Assembly (NCBI RefSeq): GCF_009711475.1
Contig: NZ_SMMD01000840.1
Span: forward strand, 1 to 10,389
Direction of reading: 5' to 3'
DNA from: Fulvivirga aurantia
GTDB taxonomy: Bacteria; Bacteroidota; Bacteroidia; Cytophagales; Cyclobacteriaceae
DNA: 10,389 bases
Shown here one piece after another: positions 1-7,071 of this stretch. The position numbers were made by a program, and so were the translations under genes. Position 1 is the stretch's first letter. Each line of letters opens with the position of its first letter. The notes under the pieces were generated by a model. It was not told the DNA's origin, made no database searches, and worked only from the letters and a program-made list of their open reading frames with translations.

Positions 1-1290
1 GAGTCTTTAGGTGGTATTTGCCTTAACTGGGGCTGTATTCCTACAAAGGCTTTGCTTAAAAGCGCAAACGTATTTGAATATATTTCTCATGCTGAAGATT
101 ATGGTATTTCTGTAAAAGATGCCAAAGTAGACTTCGAAGGCATGATTAAAAGAAGCCGTGGTGTCGCTGACGGCATGAGTAAGGGAATTCAGTTTCTCTT
201 TAAGAAAAATAAGATTGATGCGATCATGGGCTTTGGTAAACTGAAGCCGGGCAAAAAAATTGAAGTGACAGGAGACGATGGTAAGGTAGAAACTTACAGC
301 GCAGACGACATAATTATTGCTACTGGTGGTCGCTCAAGAGAGCTGCCTAGCCTGCCAATTGATAATAAAAAGATCATAGGTTATAGAAAGGCCATGACTC
401 TGGAAAAAATGCCAAAGAAAATGGTAGTAGTAGGGTCAGGTGCTATTGGTGTTGAGTTTGCTTATATGTACAATGCCATTGGTGTTGACGTAACTGTGGT
501 TGAGTTTATGCCAAGAATAGTACCTGTAGAAGATGAGGATGTTTCTAAGCAGCTGGAGAGAACCTTTAAGAAAGCAGGCATGAAAATAATGACCAATGCT
601 GAAGTAACGAAGGTTGATACAAAAGGTAAAGGCTGCAAGGCTACAGTAAAAACCAAGAAAGGTGAAGAAGTAATTGAGTGCGACATTGTACTTTCTGCAG
701 TTGGTATTTCTACTAACCTAGAAGGTATCGGTCTGGAAGATGTAGGAGTAGCTACAGATAAAGGTAAGGTACTTGTTGACGATTACTACAAAACCAACAT
801 CCCTGGTATTTATGCCATTGGTGATATCGTACACGGACCTGCATTAGCTCACGTAGCTTCGGCAGAAGGTATTATTTGTGTAGAAAAAATAGCCGGTCAG
901 GATGTTGAGCCGTTAGATTATAATAACATACCTGGTTGTACATACTGCAGCCCAGAGGTAGCATCAGTTGGATATACCGAAGCTGCAGCTAAAGAAGCTG
1001 GTTATGACGTAAAGGTAGGTAAGTTTCCTTTCTCAGCATCAGGTAAGGCAAGTGCAGCAGGCGCTAAAGAAGGTTTCGTTAAGGTGATCTTTGATGCTAA
1101 GTATGGTGAATTCTTAGGAGCTCATATGATAGGTGCAAATGTGACTGAGATGATTGCAGAAGTAGTAGCTGCCAGAAAGCTTGAAACTACAGGGCACGAG
1201 ATCATAAAAACCGTTCACCCTCACCCAACCATGTCTGAGGCAGTAATGGAAGCAGCAGCAGCAGCTTATGATGAGGTAATTCACATCTAA
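1..1290 (+). CDS. lpdA: Dihydrolipoyl dehydrogenase (E3), 5' end cut off by window
   Basis: A flavoprotein that reoxidises dihydrolipoamide with NAD+ as the E3 subunit of pyruvate and 2-oxoglutarate dehydrogenase complexes and of the glycine cleavage system; cytosolic. The frame is open from base 1, giving 429 visible residues. About 35-40 residues (the FAD-binding GxGxxG start) should lie upstream, judged from the usual length of about 465. Visible marks are the redox disulfide motif GGICLNWGCIPTK with Cys7 and Cys12, the NAD-binding GSGAIG near residue 145, the second FAD-contact segment ending in AIGDI, and the C-terminal catalytic HPHPTMSE about 24 residues from the end. The dimerisation domain is complete and the protein ends normally in VIHI. 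The Trp in the CxxxxC loop (LNWGC) replaces the more common Val, a variant I associate with Bacteroidota and chlamydial E3 proteins. No partner dehydrogenase gene is in the window. Confidence 0.96.
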   Translation, partial: ESLGGICLNWGCIPTKALLKSANVFEYISHAEDYGISVKDAKVDFEGMIKRSRGVADGMSKGIQFLFKKNKIDAIMGFGKLKPGKKIEVTGDDGKVETYSADDIIIATGGRSRELPSLPIDNKKIIGYRKAMTLEKMPKKMVVVGSGAIGVEFAYMYNAIGVDVTVVEFMPRIVPVEDEDVSKQLERTFKKAGMKIMTNAEVTKVDTKGKGCKATVKTKKGEEVIECDIVLSAVGISTNLEGIGLEDVGVATDKGKVLVDDYYKTNIPGIYAIGDIVHGPALAHVASAEGIICVEKIAGQDVEPLDYNNIPGCTYCSPEVASVGYTEAAAKEAGYDVKVGKFPFSASGKASAAGAKEGFVKVIFDAKYGEFLGAHMIGANVTEMIAEVVAARKLETTGHEIIKTVHPHPTMSEAVMEAAAAAYDEVIHI

Positions 1291-1323
1291 GTATAAATTT
1301 AGATTTTAAATAACATTGCGCAG

Positions 1324-1363
1324 ATTTTAGGGTTATTGACACAAAAAATAACCCTAAAATTTT
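1324..1363 (+). terminator. Intrinsic terminator of lpdA (perfect 14-bp hairpin)
   Basis: The arms ATTTTAGGGTTATT (1324-1337) and AATAACCCTAAAAT (1347-1360) are exact reverse complements around a 9-base loop, and a run of four T ends at 1363. It begins 33 bp after the lpdA stop. Its 3' arm ends one base before the TTG start of the next gene, so it could also act as a structure over that gene's start region. The arms are nearly symmetrical in A/T, so it might work in both directions. Confidence 0.85.
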
Positions 1364-2564
1364 GCTCAAAAAAATAGTCAAAGCATCGGGGTATTTTATC
1401 CTGATATTCGTGATTTTACTTTTTGTCATTCCCAATGTTTTCAACGAGCGGGAAGAGGCTAGTTTTTCAGATGAAAAACGACTTGATTTTGCCAGATCGG
1501 TAGATCCTGAGCAAGATTCCATTTCATTACCTATTTCTCAATTTTATAATCGCGGTGAGCTGGTAAGAACACTATTTGGAGACCACTATCGCGACCTATG
1601 GTCTTTGCCCATCACCATCCCTGTTTTCAAAGGCTTTGATAGTTTAACATTCCATCATATCGGTGGAGGCATGCAGACCACCAGTGTAGAGTTTGAAACT
1701 GAATCTGGTGAGCATTACAGTTTTAGAAGCGTAGATAAAAATCCAAAAGGCGTATTACCGACCGTTTGGCAATACTCCGGGGTGAGAACATTGGTGCGAG
1801 ATCAAACCTCGGCCATCAACCCGTTTGCTACTGATGTAGTCGGCCAGCTCACAAAAGTTATCGGGGTACATTATAAGGAACCGGTTTTTGTTTTTGTGCC
1901 AATGAGTGACCAGGTTTCCGATTCGGTAAACTACACTATGGCGGGTAGGGTAATGATGCTTGAAAAAGAATTTGATGGCAGCTGGGAAGAAAATAGTTTT
2001 TTAGGAGCACCAGAGTACGTTTGGGATACAGAGGACTTAATTGAAGGCTCTGCTAAACATACTCTCAGAATTGATACACTGCAATTTCTCAAATGCCGCA
2101 TGTTTGATTTTATGATAAGCGACTGGGACAGGCACGAAGGTCAGTGGAAGTGGTTGGCATATAATAAAGGGGATTATTATGATGTCAAAGCTGTGCCGGT
2201 AGACCGTGATATGGCATTATGTCGATATGACGATGGTTTAGCCAATAGCGTTATCATTCCGCTTACGAAAAGGTGTAAGTCGTTTAGAAATTCTAAAGAG
2301 CAGGCCATCAAAATCACGGAGAAGATCAGTGACTTAGATTATCAACTGTTGGCAGACGTGGAGGAAAAACAATATTTGCAGACTGCACAGGAGTTAGATA
2401 GGTTATTTACAGAAGAAGTAGTCTCAGCAGCTTTCTCACATTATAGAAAAGAGGTGTCTCAAGAATTTGTAGAGGAGCAAACAGCAACTTTTATGGGTAG
2501 AAAAAAATACCTGAATGACATGGCAAGATCCTTTTATATACATATTCAAAACTATAGCGAGTGA
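1362..2564 (+). CDS. Membrane-anchored atypical kinase-like protein, stand-alone form of a metallophosphoesterase-associated domain
   Basis: A 400-residue protein with an N-terminal membrane anchor (about residues 10-25), so the rest is probably periplasmic. The soluble part matches, from memory, the region between the metallophosphoesterase and the outer-membrane barrel in long Bacteroidota proteins: FGDHYRDLW (72-80), GGGMQTTS (101-108), FRSVDK (121-126), DWDRHEGQW (234-242) and VPVDRD (258-263). The order (Gly-rich turn, Lys in a strand, D-x-D-R-H, then D-x-D) resembles atypical kinases such as HipA, Fam20 and CotH. By that reading Lys126 would bind ATP, Asp236 would be the catalytic base and Asp261 or Asp263 would bind metal; this is inference. 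No phosphoesterase or barrel part is present here. TTG is chosen as start because it is the only usual start codon between the upstream in-frame stop (1311) and the anchor, and GTG at 1410 would cut the anchor in half. Its substrate is unknown. Confidence 0.8.
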   Translation: MLKKIVKASGYFILIFVILLFVIPNVFNEREEASFSDEKRLDFARSVDPEQDSISLPISQFYNRGELVRTLFGDHYRDLWSLPITIPVFKGFDSLTFHHIGGGMQTTSVEFETESGEHYSFRSVDKNPKGVLPTVWQYSGVRTLVRDQTSAINPFATDVVGQLTKVIGVHYKEPVFVFVPMSDQVSDSVNYTMAGRVMMLEKEFDGSWEENSFLGAPEYVWDTEDLIEGSAKHTLRIDTLQFLKCRMFDFMISDWDRHEGQWKWLAYNKGDYYDVKAVPVDRDMALCRYDDGLANSVIIPLTKRCKSFRNSKEQAIKITEKISDLDYQLLADVEEKQYLQTAQELDRLFTEEVVSAAFSHYRKEVSQEFVEEQTATFMGRKKYLNDMARSFYIHIQNYSE

Positions 2565-2624
2565 TTGCCTCTATTGTAACTGTGATTTTTCACTTATTCT
2601 AATCTTTATGTTATCTTTCCGCCA

Positions 2625-3182
2625 ATGTCTCAAGTAGCCGGACGTATGCAGCAAGACGAGTTGGTTGCCCTTCTTAAACAGAAGGACAAAACGGCTATGC
2701 ACTATTTGTACGATAACTATTCGGCTGCCTTATACGGAGCGATTTTTCGCGTTTTAGATGATGAGAAATTGGCTGAAGAAGTACTACACGATGCCTTTAT
2801 GAAAATTTGGGATAAAATAGATACCTACGATACCAAAAAAGGTAGGCTATTTACCTGGATGCTGAATATCAGTAGAAATTTATCTATCGATAAGCTGAGG
2901 TCTAAAGAAATAAAGAAGGTTAAGAAAACTGACGATATCTCAAACAACGTATATAATGTTGAGCGTGACAATCTTATCTATCAGCAAGAGGAGTCTATAG
3001 GGGTTAAAGAATTACTGAATGGCCTGCGAGAAGAAGAAAAGCTGATAGTCAATTTAATTTACTTCAAAGGATTTACTCAGTCTGAGGTATCAGATGAGTA
3101 TGACATTCCTTTGGGTACTGTTAAGACGAGACTTAGAATGGCGCTTAGAAATTTAAGAAATGTACTAGGTGTAGAAAAGTGA
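2625..3182 (+). CDS. ECF sigma-70 family RNA polymerase sigma factor
   Basis: A 185-residue sigma factor of the extracytoplasmic-function group, which directs RNA polymerase to a small regulon once released from its anti-sigma factor. Region 2 spans about residues 22-93, with the DNA-melting and -10-recognition part at GRLFTWMLNISRNLSIDKLRS (73-93, slightly over-long so key residues are W78, N81, R84, D89). Region 4 spans about 120-180, with the helix-turn-helix FTQSEVSDEYDIPLGTVKTR (150-169). The charged linker (94-120) has no extra domain. The length is normal for the family. ATG at 2625 is preferred; Met8 (2646) is an alternative. Its stop overlaps the start of the anti-sigma gene by GTGA, which implies translational coupling. 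The 60-bp gap to the kinase-like gene upstream is AT-rich, with no clear terminator, so co-transcription with that gene is possible. Pairing with an RskA-like partner suggests a SigK-type (ECF19-like) group. Confidence 0.95.
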   Translation: MSQVAGRMQQDELVALLKQKDKTAMHYLYDNYSAALYGAIFRVLDDEKLAEEVLHDAFMKIWDKIDTYDTKKGRLFTWMLNISRNLSIDKLRSKEIKKVKKTDDISNNVYNVERDNLIYQQEESIGVKELLNGLREEEKLIVNLIYFKGFTQSEVSDEYDIPLGTVKTRLRMALRNLRNVLGVEK

Positions 3183-3985
3183 ATATTGAAGCATACATAT
3201 CATCAGGCATATTAGAGTCTTACGTACTCGGGGAGCTTTCTGAGAAGGAAAATCAGGAGGTGGTAGAAATGGCTGCAAAGTACCCGGAGGTAAAAGCTGA
3301 GATCGAAATAATCGAAGAGAGTTTTGAGCAGATGGCATTTAAGACGGCTATAAAGCCACCAGCCTCAGTAAAAGAGAGACTCTTTCAAGATATCGATACT
3401 AAAGAGTCTAAACCGGAAGCTAAAGTAGTGGCTATGGAGTCGAGTGAGGCATCTCCTTACTGGAGGTATATTGCCGCTGCATCAGTTAGTTTGGCAGTAA
3501 TTTCTTCTGTATTGGCATTTAATTATTGGAATAAGTGGCAAGACACACAAGGTGAATTAGACATTCTCATTGCTCAGAATGAACGTGTGGCGGAAGACTA
3601 TAATCAGGTAAATCAGCAACTGGAAAAAATCGAAGAAGACCTCGGCATTATCAATAATAGTAGTTTTGATAGAATAGCCATGAAAGGCACTGATAATGCA
3701 CCTGAAGGGCTGGCTTACATATACTGGAATAGCTCATCTGAAGAGGTTTACCTAAGTGTGCAAAACCTGAAGGAGCTTACCACTGAGAAGCAATACCAGT
3801 TGTGGGCTATTATCGATGGCAAGCCCGTAGATGCAGGTGTTTTTGACCCAGATACAGGTCTACTCAAAATGAAAAACATAGCTGGAGGAGCGGGTGCTTT
3901 TGCAGTAACAGTAGAGCCTAAAGGTGGTAGCGAAAACCCTACTCTGGAAACGATGCAGGTTATGGGTGCGGTTGAGAAGAGTTAG
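3179..3985 (+). CDS. RskA-type transmembrane anti-sigma factor
   Basis: A 268-residue partner that holds the preceding sigma factor at the inner membrane. The cytosolic N-terminus has the usual motif YVLGELSEKENQEVVEMAAK (15-34) of the RskA sigma-binding segment. There is no HxxxCxxC zinc motif, so it is not a zinc-binding (ZAS) anti-sigma factor. One membrane helix lies at about 97-117. It is followed by a likely coiled coil (about 119-155) and a periplasmic C-terminal RskA domain with the hallmark YLSVQNLKELTTEKQYQLWA (181-200), then DGKPVDAGVF and FAVTVEPKGGSENPT. The start is GTG at 3179, overlapping the sigma stop codon, and the product begins MNIEAYISSG. Release probably needs proteolysis of the periplasmic part; no protease gene is in the window. 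The gene ends only 6 bp from the convergent reductase gene, with no room for a separate terminator. Confidence 0.93.
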   Translation: MNIEAYISSGILESYVLGELSEKENQEVVEMAAKYPEVKAEIEIIEESFEQMAFKTAIKPPASVKERLFQDIDTKESKPEAKVVAMESSEASPYWRYIAAASVSLAVISSVLAFNYWNKWQDTQGELDILIAQNERVAEDYNQVNQQLEKIEEDLGIINNSSFDRIAMKGTDNAPEGLAYIYWNSSSEEVYLSVQNLKELTTEKQYQLWAIIDGKPVDAGVFDPDTGLLKMKNIAGGAGAFAVTVEPKGGSENPTLETMQVMGAVEKS

Positions 3986-3991
3986 ATCAAA

Positions 3992-4513
3992 TTAGAGGGT
4001 ATAATGCAAATAGGTGACGCTATTATTGTAGTTTTTTGTATCAATAAGCTTTGCGTCATGCATCAGGTCAAGACCTTCGAAAGCAGCAATTCCTTCACCT
4101 AATACAATTGGCATAACAAACAACATCAACTCATCAATAAGCCCGGCTTTTAGCATCGAAGCATTAAGCTTGCCTCCTCCAATAAGCCAAATATTCTTAC
4201 CTTCCTGAGTCTTTAGTTTTTTAGTAAAATCAACTGCATCTTCAGAAATGAAGTGCAGGTACTTTTGGTTTTCAGATTTTTTAGAAGAGAAAACGTAATT
4301 CCTTGTGTCTTTGTAATAGTCAAAGCCGAAACTCTTAACATGTTCATAAGTAGTTCTGCCCATCAAAGTAGTATCTATCGATTTGTAAAAATCACCATAT
4401 CCATAGTCTGTTTTATCAGGGTTTGGAATTTTATCTAACCACTTCACGTCTCCATCAAGCCTGGCGATTTTGCCATCGATACTCATGGCCATGTATGAGA
4501 TTAGTTTTCGCAT
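3992..4513 (-). CDS. Dihydrofolate reductase / RibD C-terminal-like family protein
   Basis: A 173-residue cytosolic protein of the DHFR-like fold family that includes the RibD reductase domain and the YyaP/YwjB proteins; an NADPH-dependent reductase by fold. Visible marks are the N-terminal strand MRKLISYMAMSIDGKIA (1-17), LMGRTTYE (50-57, corresponding to the cofactor-contacting helix), the nucleotide-binding IWLIGGGKL (108-116), and DELMLFVMPIVLGEG (127-141). The length is normal for stand-alone members. The real substrate is unknown. These proteins are widespread and usually lack the full active site of true FolA, so folate reduction should not be assumed. It is convergent with the anti-sigma gene (stop codons 6 bp apart) and stands alone on its strand, with a 259-bp spacer before it that holds a direct-repeat pair. 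It appears unrelated to either neighbouring cluster. Confidence 0.9.
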   Translation of the reverse strand: MRKLISYMAMSIDGKIARLDGDVKWLDKIPNPDKTDYGYGDFYKSIDTTLMGRTTYEHVKSFGFDYYKDTRNYVFSSKKSENQKYLHFISEDAVDFTKKLKTQEGKNIWLIGGGKLNASMLKAGLIDELMLFVMPIVLGEGIAAFEGLDLMHDAKLIDTKNYNNSVTYLHYTL

Positions 4514-4549
4514 ATTTTAAAATTATGAAATCCATATGATAAGTTCTCT

Positions 4550-4595
4550 TCGTAAGTAGGTAAACTGACTTACAATTTCTATTCTCATAAGTAGG
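4550..4595 (-). promoter_or_regulatory. Direct-repeat pair upstream of the DHFR-like gene, possible operator
   Basis: On the plus strand TCGTAAGTAGG (4550-4560) and TCATAAGTAGG (4585-4595) differ by one base and are 35 bp apart. The first copy also forms an inverted repeat, GTAAGT (4552-4557) with ACTTAC (4568-4573). The pair lies 37-82 bp upstream of the reductase start codon, where a repressor or activator could bind. No promoter fully matching the Bacteroidota TTTG / TAnnTTTG pattern was found here. Function is inferred from position only. Confidence 0.3.
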
Positions 4596-4637
4596 ATCTT
4601 TTAATTGGACAAGCAGGACTCTCTAATTTTAGATTGC

Positions 4638-4724
4638 CAAATAGTTGTTGATTCCTGCCCAGTTTGCCCGGCATCGGTTAGGTGTGTTTTCAGAAGTTTA
4701 ACATATTTTGTCGGGCAACTATTG
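4638..4724. other. Spacer with two mutually exclusive inverted repeats, possible small RNA
   Basis: AATAGTTG (4640-4647) can pair with CAACTATT (4716-4723), while TTGCCCG (4664-4670) can pair with CGGGCAA (4712-4718). Both use bases 4716-4718, so only one can form at a time. No coding frame here looks real. The stretch is followed by a hairpin with a plus-strand T-run (4738-4774). A -7-like TAATTTTA at 4624-4631 would place a start near 4638. This is compatible with a plus-strand RNA of about 135 nt, but the promoter is weak. Confidence 0.25.
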
Positions 4725-4737
4725 TAAGGAGTTTTTA

Positions 4738-4774
4738 AACCCTCGTGGCCAAAGGTCACGAGGGTTATTTTTTT
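4738..4774. terminator. Hairpin terminator next to the TonB receptor stop codon
   Basis: AACCCTCGTG (4738-4747) and CACGAGGGTT (4757-4766) form a 10-bp perfect stem, extended inward by two C-G pairs around an AAA loop. It starts just past the receptor stop (4773-4775) and should end the minus-strand cluster. The long T-run (seven T, 4768-4774) is on the plus-strand side; the minus side has only three T. It is therefore a better terminator for plus-strand transcripts, though it can serve both. Confidence 0.75.
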
Positions 4775-7016
4775 AGAAGAAATAGCTGAGGCTCATCCGT
4801 GCAAAGAATGGACTGCCTGGGGTAAAGTGAATTTCGCTTACAGGATCTGGTTCATCACTCAGCCTGGATTCAGTCTCAAATTGAGCTTCTTTCCACTCTG
4901 TATCGAGTACGTTTTCAACCATCAAACCGATTTCAAACTTCTTAGTGGTGTAATTCACAACCGCGTCAAGCAAAAAATAACCTTCTGCGGTAGAGCTGTA
5001 AGCCTTATTTGCCGGGCGGTCATCAAGATATCTATATCTCAAACTGCCATTTATGCCATTGTCGAGTTGGTAGCTAAGCCCTCCTATACTTGTAAATGTA
5101 GGCGCAAGTGGAATGTAATCATTCCCTTCAGTTTCCTCAATTGAGCGTGGTTCGGTTAAATTTAAGTCCGCATCCACGTATAACCAGGGCAGCGCCTGGT
5201 AGCGAACCGACACATCAATACCTTTTCTTCGTGTTTTGCCACTGGGCTCTACTATACCCTCGTCACCCACATATACAAACTCCTGCTCGAGATCAAGGTG
5301 CCATAAGGCTGTATTTATAGCAAGATTTGGTGTTGGTTTAAATATGGCGCCAATATCAATACCATAAGCTTTCGGTAAAATTTCATTTCCGTTGCGTGCA
5401 ACCACCACTCGTGTATCATTTGAGTGAAAGCCCACCCCGGCTTTTGCAAATACATTTGTATTCTTAGTAAGTTGATAATTTAGCCTCAGTTTAGGGCTCA
5501 TGATCCCTTTAGTTTCTGATAGCTTTTCATATTCTGCGTTGAGCGCATCCACATAATTGAAAATGATGTAATCATACCTTAGAGAAGCATTTACTGAGAG
5601 CTTATTAATATTTAGTGTCTCTGATGCAAATGCATTTAAATTTATCTCATCGATATCGCCTCTTGCTAAATCTTCCAATGTGGTTTTCCTATTTAGCGTG
5701 TGCGAAAGGCTGATGTCATTTACATCATCATACCTAATGCCACCACCTACCTCAGAGGTAAGTTTATGCTGGCCTAAGTAATTCTCAGACAAATAAGACC
5801 CCTTATATCCATATATTTTGCGGCTCTCACTTTGAGTAATTTGATCTCCATTCTCAGGGTCATTTAAAAAGAAAGTGAAGTTAGAAACCAGACGGAAGTC
5901 GTATTTGCTAAAGTATAGCTGCTGTGTAAGGGTTTGATTATCACTCAGGCCTTTGATATACTTCAGGTTTATATTTGATCGGCTGGTTTCACCCCCTTCG
6001 GTGTCATCTATAGCTCCAAATCTCGATATTTGGCCACTGCGCACTGCTCTCACTGGTATTTGACCGGAGGCATCCCACTGGCTGGTAAAAGTAGATGCTG
6101 ATAGTTGTAAAAGGCCATCATCGAAGTGGGAGGTGTATTTGGAGAATAAATTAAGCCTCGAGAAATTCTGCTCACTTTTAAAATACCCATCTGTAATGTA
6201 AAACTCAGAGGCCACAAAAAAGTCTTGTTTAGCATTCGTGTTAGGGAGTAAATCAAGCATTGCTACAGACCTAAGTGTACCAAACTGGCCACCCTCGACT
6301 TTGATCATACTATTATCAAGTGAGCTTTTTGTATCGAAAGCCGCATAACCTGCCGTGTTAAAATTTCCCTGATTGGCATAATAAGGGCCCTTGTTGAAAT
6401 TTACCCGCTCTATAGTCTCAGGAATCACAAAATGTAAATCTGAATAACCCTGACCGTGAGCGTGTGAAACCATATTTACCGGCATACCATCGACCGAGAG
6501 TGTAATATCTGTACCATGATCAATATCAAACCCCCTGAGGAAAATTTGTTCTGCTTTTCCCCCTCCGGCATGTTGGGCTATGAATAACCCGGGCACGGCT
6601 CTCAATACATCCTGAGAAGTCTTCACAGGTCTTAGTTTTATGTCATAAGTAGAGATATTTTCTAAATTCCGAGCCTCATCAGTCGAAATGGTAACATCTG
6701 CCAGTTCGATATTAGCAGCCACTAAATCAAAGTCTTTGTTGTACGTTTGATTAGCTTCAGCTTGCAATATGAATTCCTGACTTTCATAACCAATAAATGA
6801 TACTTTCAAGTTATAAGTGCCGGGAGTTAACTTTAACCTGTAATTTCCCAGAGCATCTGTAGAGGTGCCCTTGCCTGCTTCGCTTATGATATTGGCACCT
6901 GGCAGAGGGCCGTTTTTATCAGAAATATTACCCGTAAGGATGGCTAATTGAGCCAGTAAATTTAGGGCACAGCATACCAGTGCCACTGTAAAAAGTAGTT
7001 TTTTAAAAATCATCAT
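4773..7016 (-). CDS. TonB-dependent outer-membrane receptor with carboxypeptidase-regulatory-like domain and His-rich plug
   Basis: A 747-residue outer-membrane transporter powered by TonB-ExbB-ExbD. In order: signal peptide (about 1-22, cleavage near LNLLAQ), carboxypeptidase-regulatory-like domain (about 27-103, with NGPLPGANI, DALGNYRLKL and VSFIGYESQ), plug (about 120-230, with LRAVPGLFI, IFLRGFDIDHGTDI and VDGMPVN), then the beta barrel to the end, closing in SLSYFF. The plug contains SHAHGQGYSDLHF (184-196), which with His149 and His167 makes five His facing the region where substrate usually sits. From memory, HGTD plus SHxHGQGYxDLHF marks a distinct receptor group with no proven substrate; metal is a fair guess. 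There is no SusD gene nearby, so a glycan SusCD pair is unlikely. ATG at 7016 is followed at once by a second ATG (7013), so either could start. It is the last gene of the minus-strand cluster, 146 bp after the His-rich gene. Confidence 0.93.
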   Translation of the reverse strand: MMIFKKLLFTVALVCCALNLLAQLAILTGNISDKNGPLPGANIISEAGKGTSTDALGNYRLKLTPGTYNLKVSFIGYESQEFILQAEANQTYNKDFDLVAANIELADVTISTDEARNLENISTYDIKLRPVKTSQDVLRAVPGLFIAQHAGGGKAEQIFLRGFDIDHGTDITLSVDGMPVNMVSHAHGQGYSDLHFVIPETIERVNFNKGPYYANQGNFNTAGYAAFDTKSSLDNSMIKVEGGQFGTLRSVAMLDLLPNTNAKQDFFVASEFYITDGYFKSEQNFSRLNLFSKYTSHFDDGLLQLSASTFTSQWDASGQIPVRAVRSGQISRFGAIDDTEGGETSRSNINLKYIKGLSDNQTLTQQLYFSKYDFRLVSNFTFFLNDPENGDQITQSESRKIYGYKGSYLSENYLGQHKLTSEVGGGIRYDDVNDISLSHTLNRKTTLEDLARGDIDEINLNAFASETLNINKLSVNASLRYDYIIFNYVDALNAEYEKLSETKGIMSPKLRLNYQLTKNTNVFAKAGVGFHSNDTRVVVARNGNEILPKAYGIDIGAIFKPTPNLAINTALWHLDLEQEFVYVGDEGIVEPSGKTRRKGIDVSVRYQALPWLYVDADLNLTEPRSIEETEGNDYIPLAPTFTSIGGLSYQLDNGINGSLRYRYLDDRPANKAYSSTAEGYFLLDAVVNYTTKKFEIGLMVENVLDTEWKEAQFETESRLSDEPDPVSEIHFTPGSPFFARMSLSYFF

Positions 7017-7028
7017 TAAGTTCTTTAA

Positions 7029-7049
7029 TAAGTCTGCTTAGAAGACTTA
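7029..7049 (-). promoter_or_regulatory. Small hairpin just before the receptor start codon
   Basis: TAAGTCT (7029-7035) and AGACTTA (7043-7049) are perfect reverse complements around a 7-base loop. On the minus-strand transcript the stem ends 12 bases before the ATG and leaves the purine-rich AAAGAA between the hairpin and the start. It could tune ribosome entry. This is inferred from position and symmetry. Confidence 0.35.
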
Positions 7050-7071
7050 ATACACATGAAATAATTAGAGT

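Noticed and set aside
1202..1522. Minus-strand open frame across the lpdA/kinase-like gene junction
   Set aside because: It runs through the terminator hairpin and is antisense to two supported genes; no recognisable motif.
2588..2619. Promoter-like TTTC and TATCTTTC before the sigma gene
   Set aside because: It partly fits the Bacteroidota TTTG / TAnnTTTG pattern with a 20-base gap, but the start would fall almost on the ATG and both boxes have a mismatch. Not strong enough to annotate.
4673..4723. Resemblance of GTTAGGT ... CGGGCAAC to an integron attC site
   Set aside because: The right-hand core does not fit RYYYAAC, and no integrase or cassette genes are present.
4827..5320. Two plus-strand open frames inside the receptor gene
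   Set aside because: They lie antisense to a long, clearly coding TonB receptor frame and have no recognisable domain or signal.
4773..7016. SusC-type glycan importer
   Set aside because: No SusD-like gene adjoins it, the protein is shorter than usual SusC proteins (about 1000 residues), and the plug has a different, His-rich signature.
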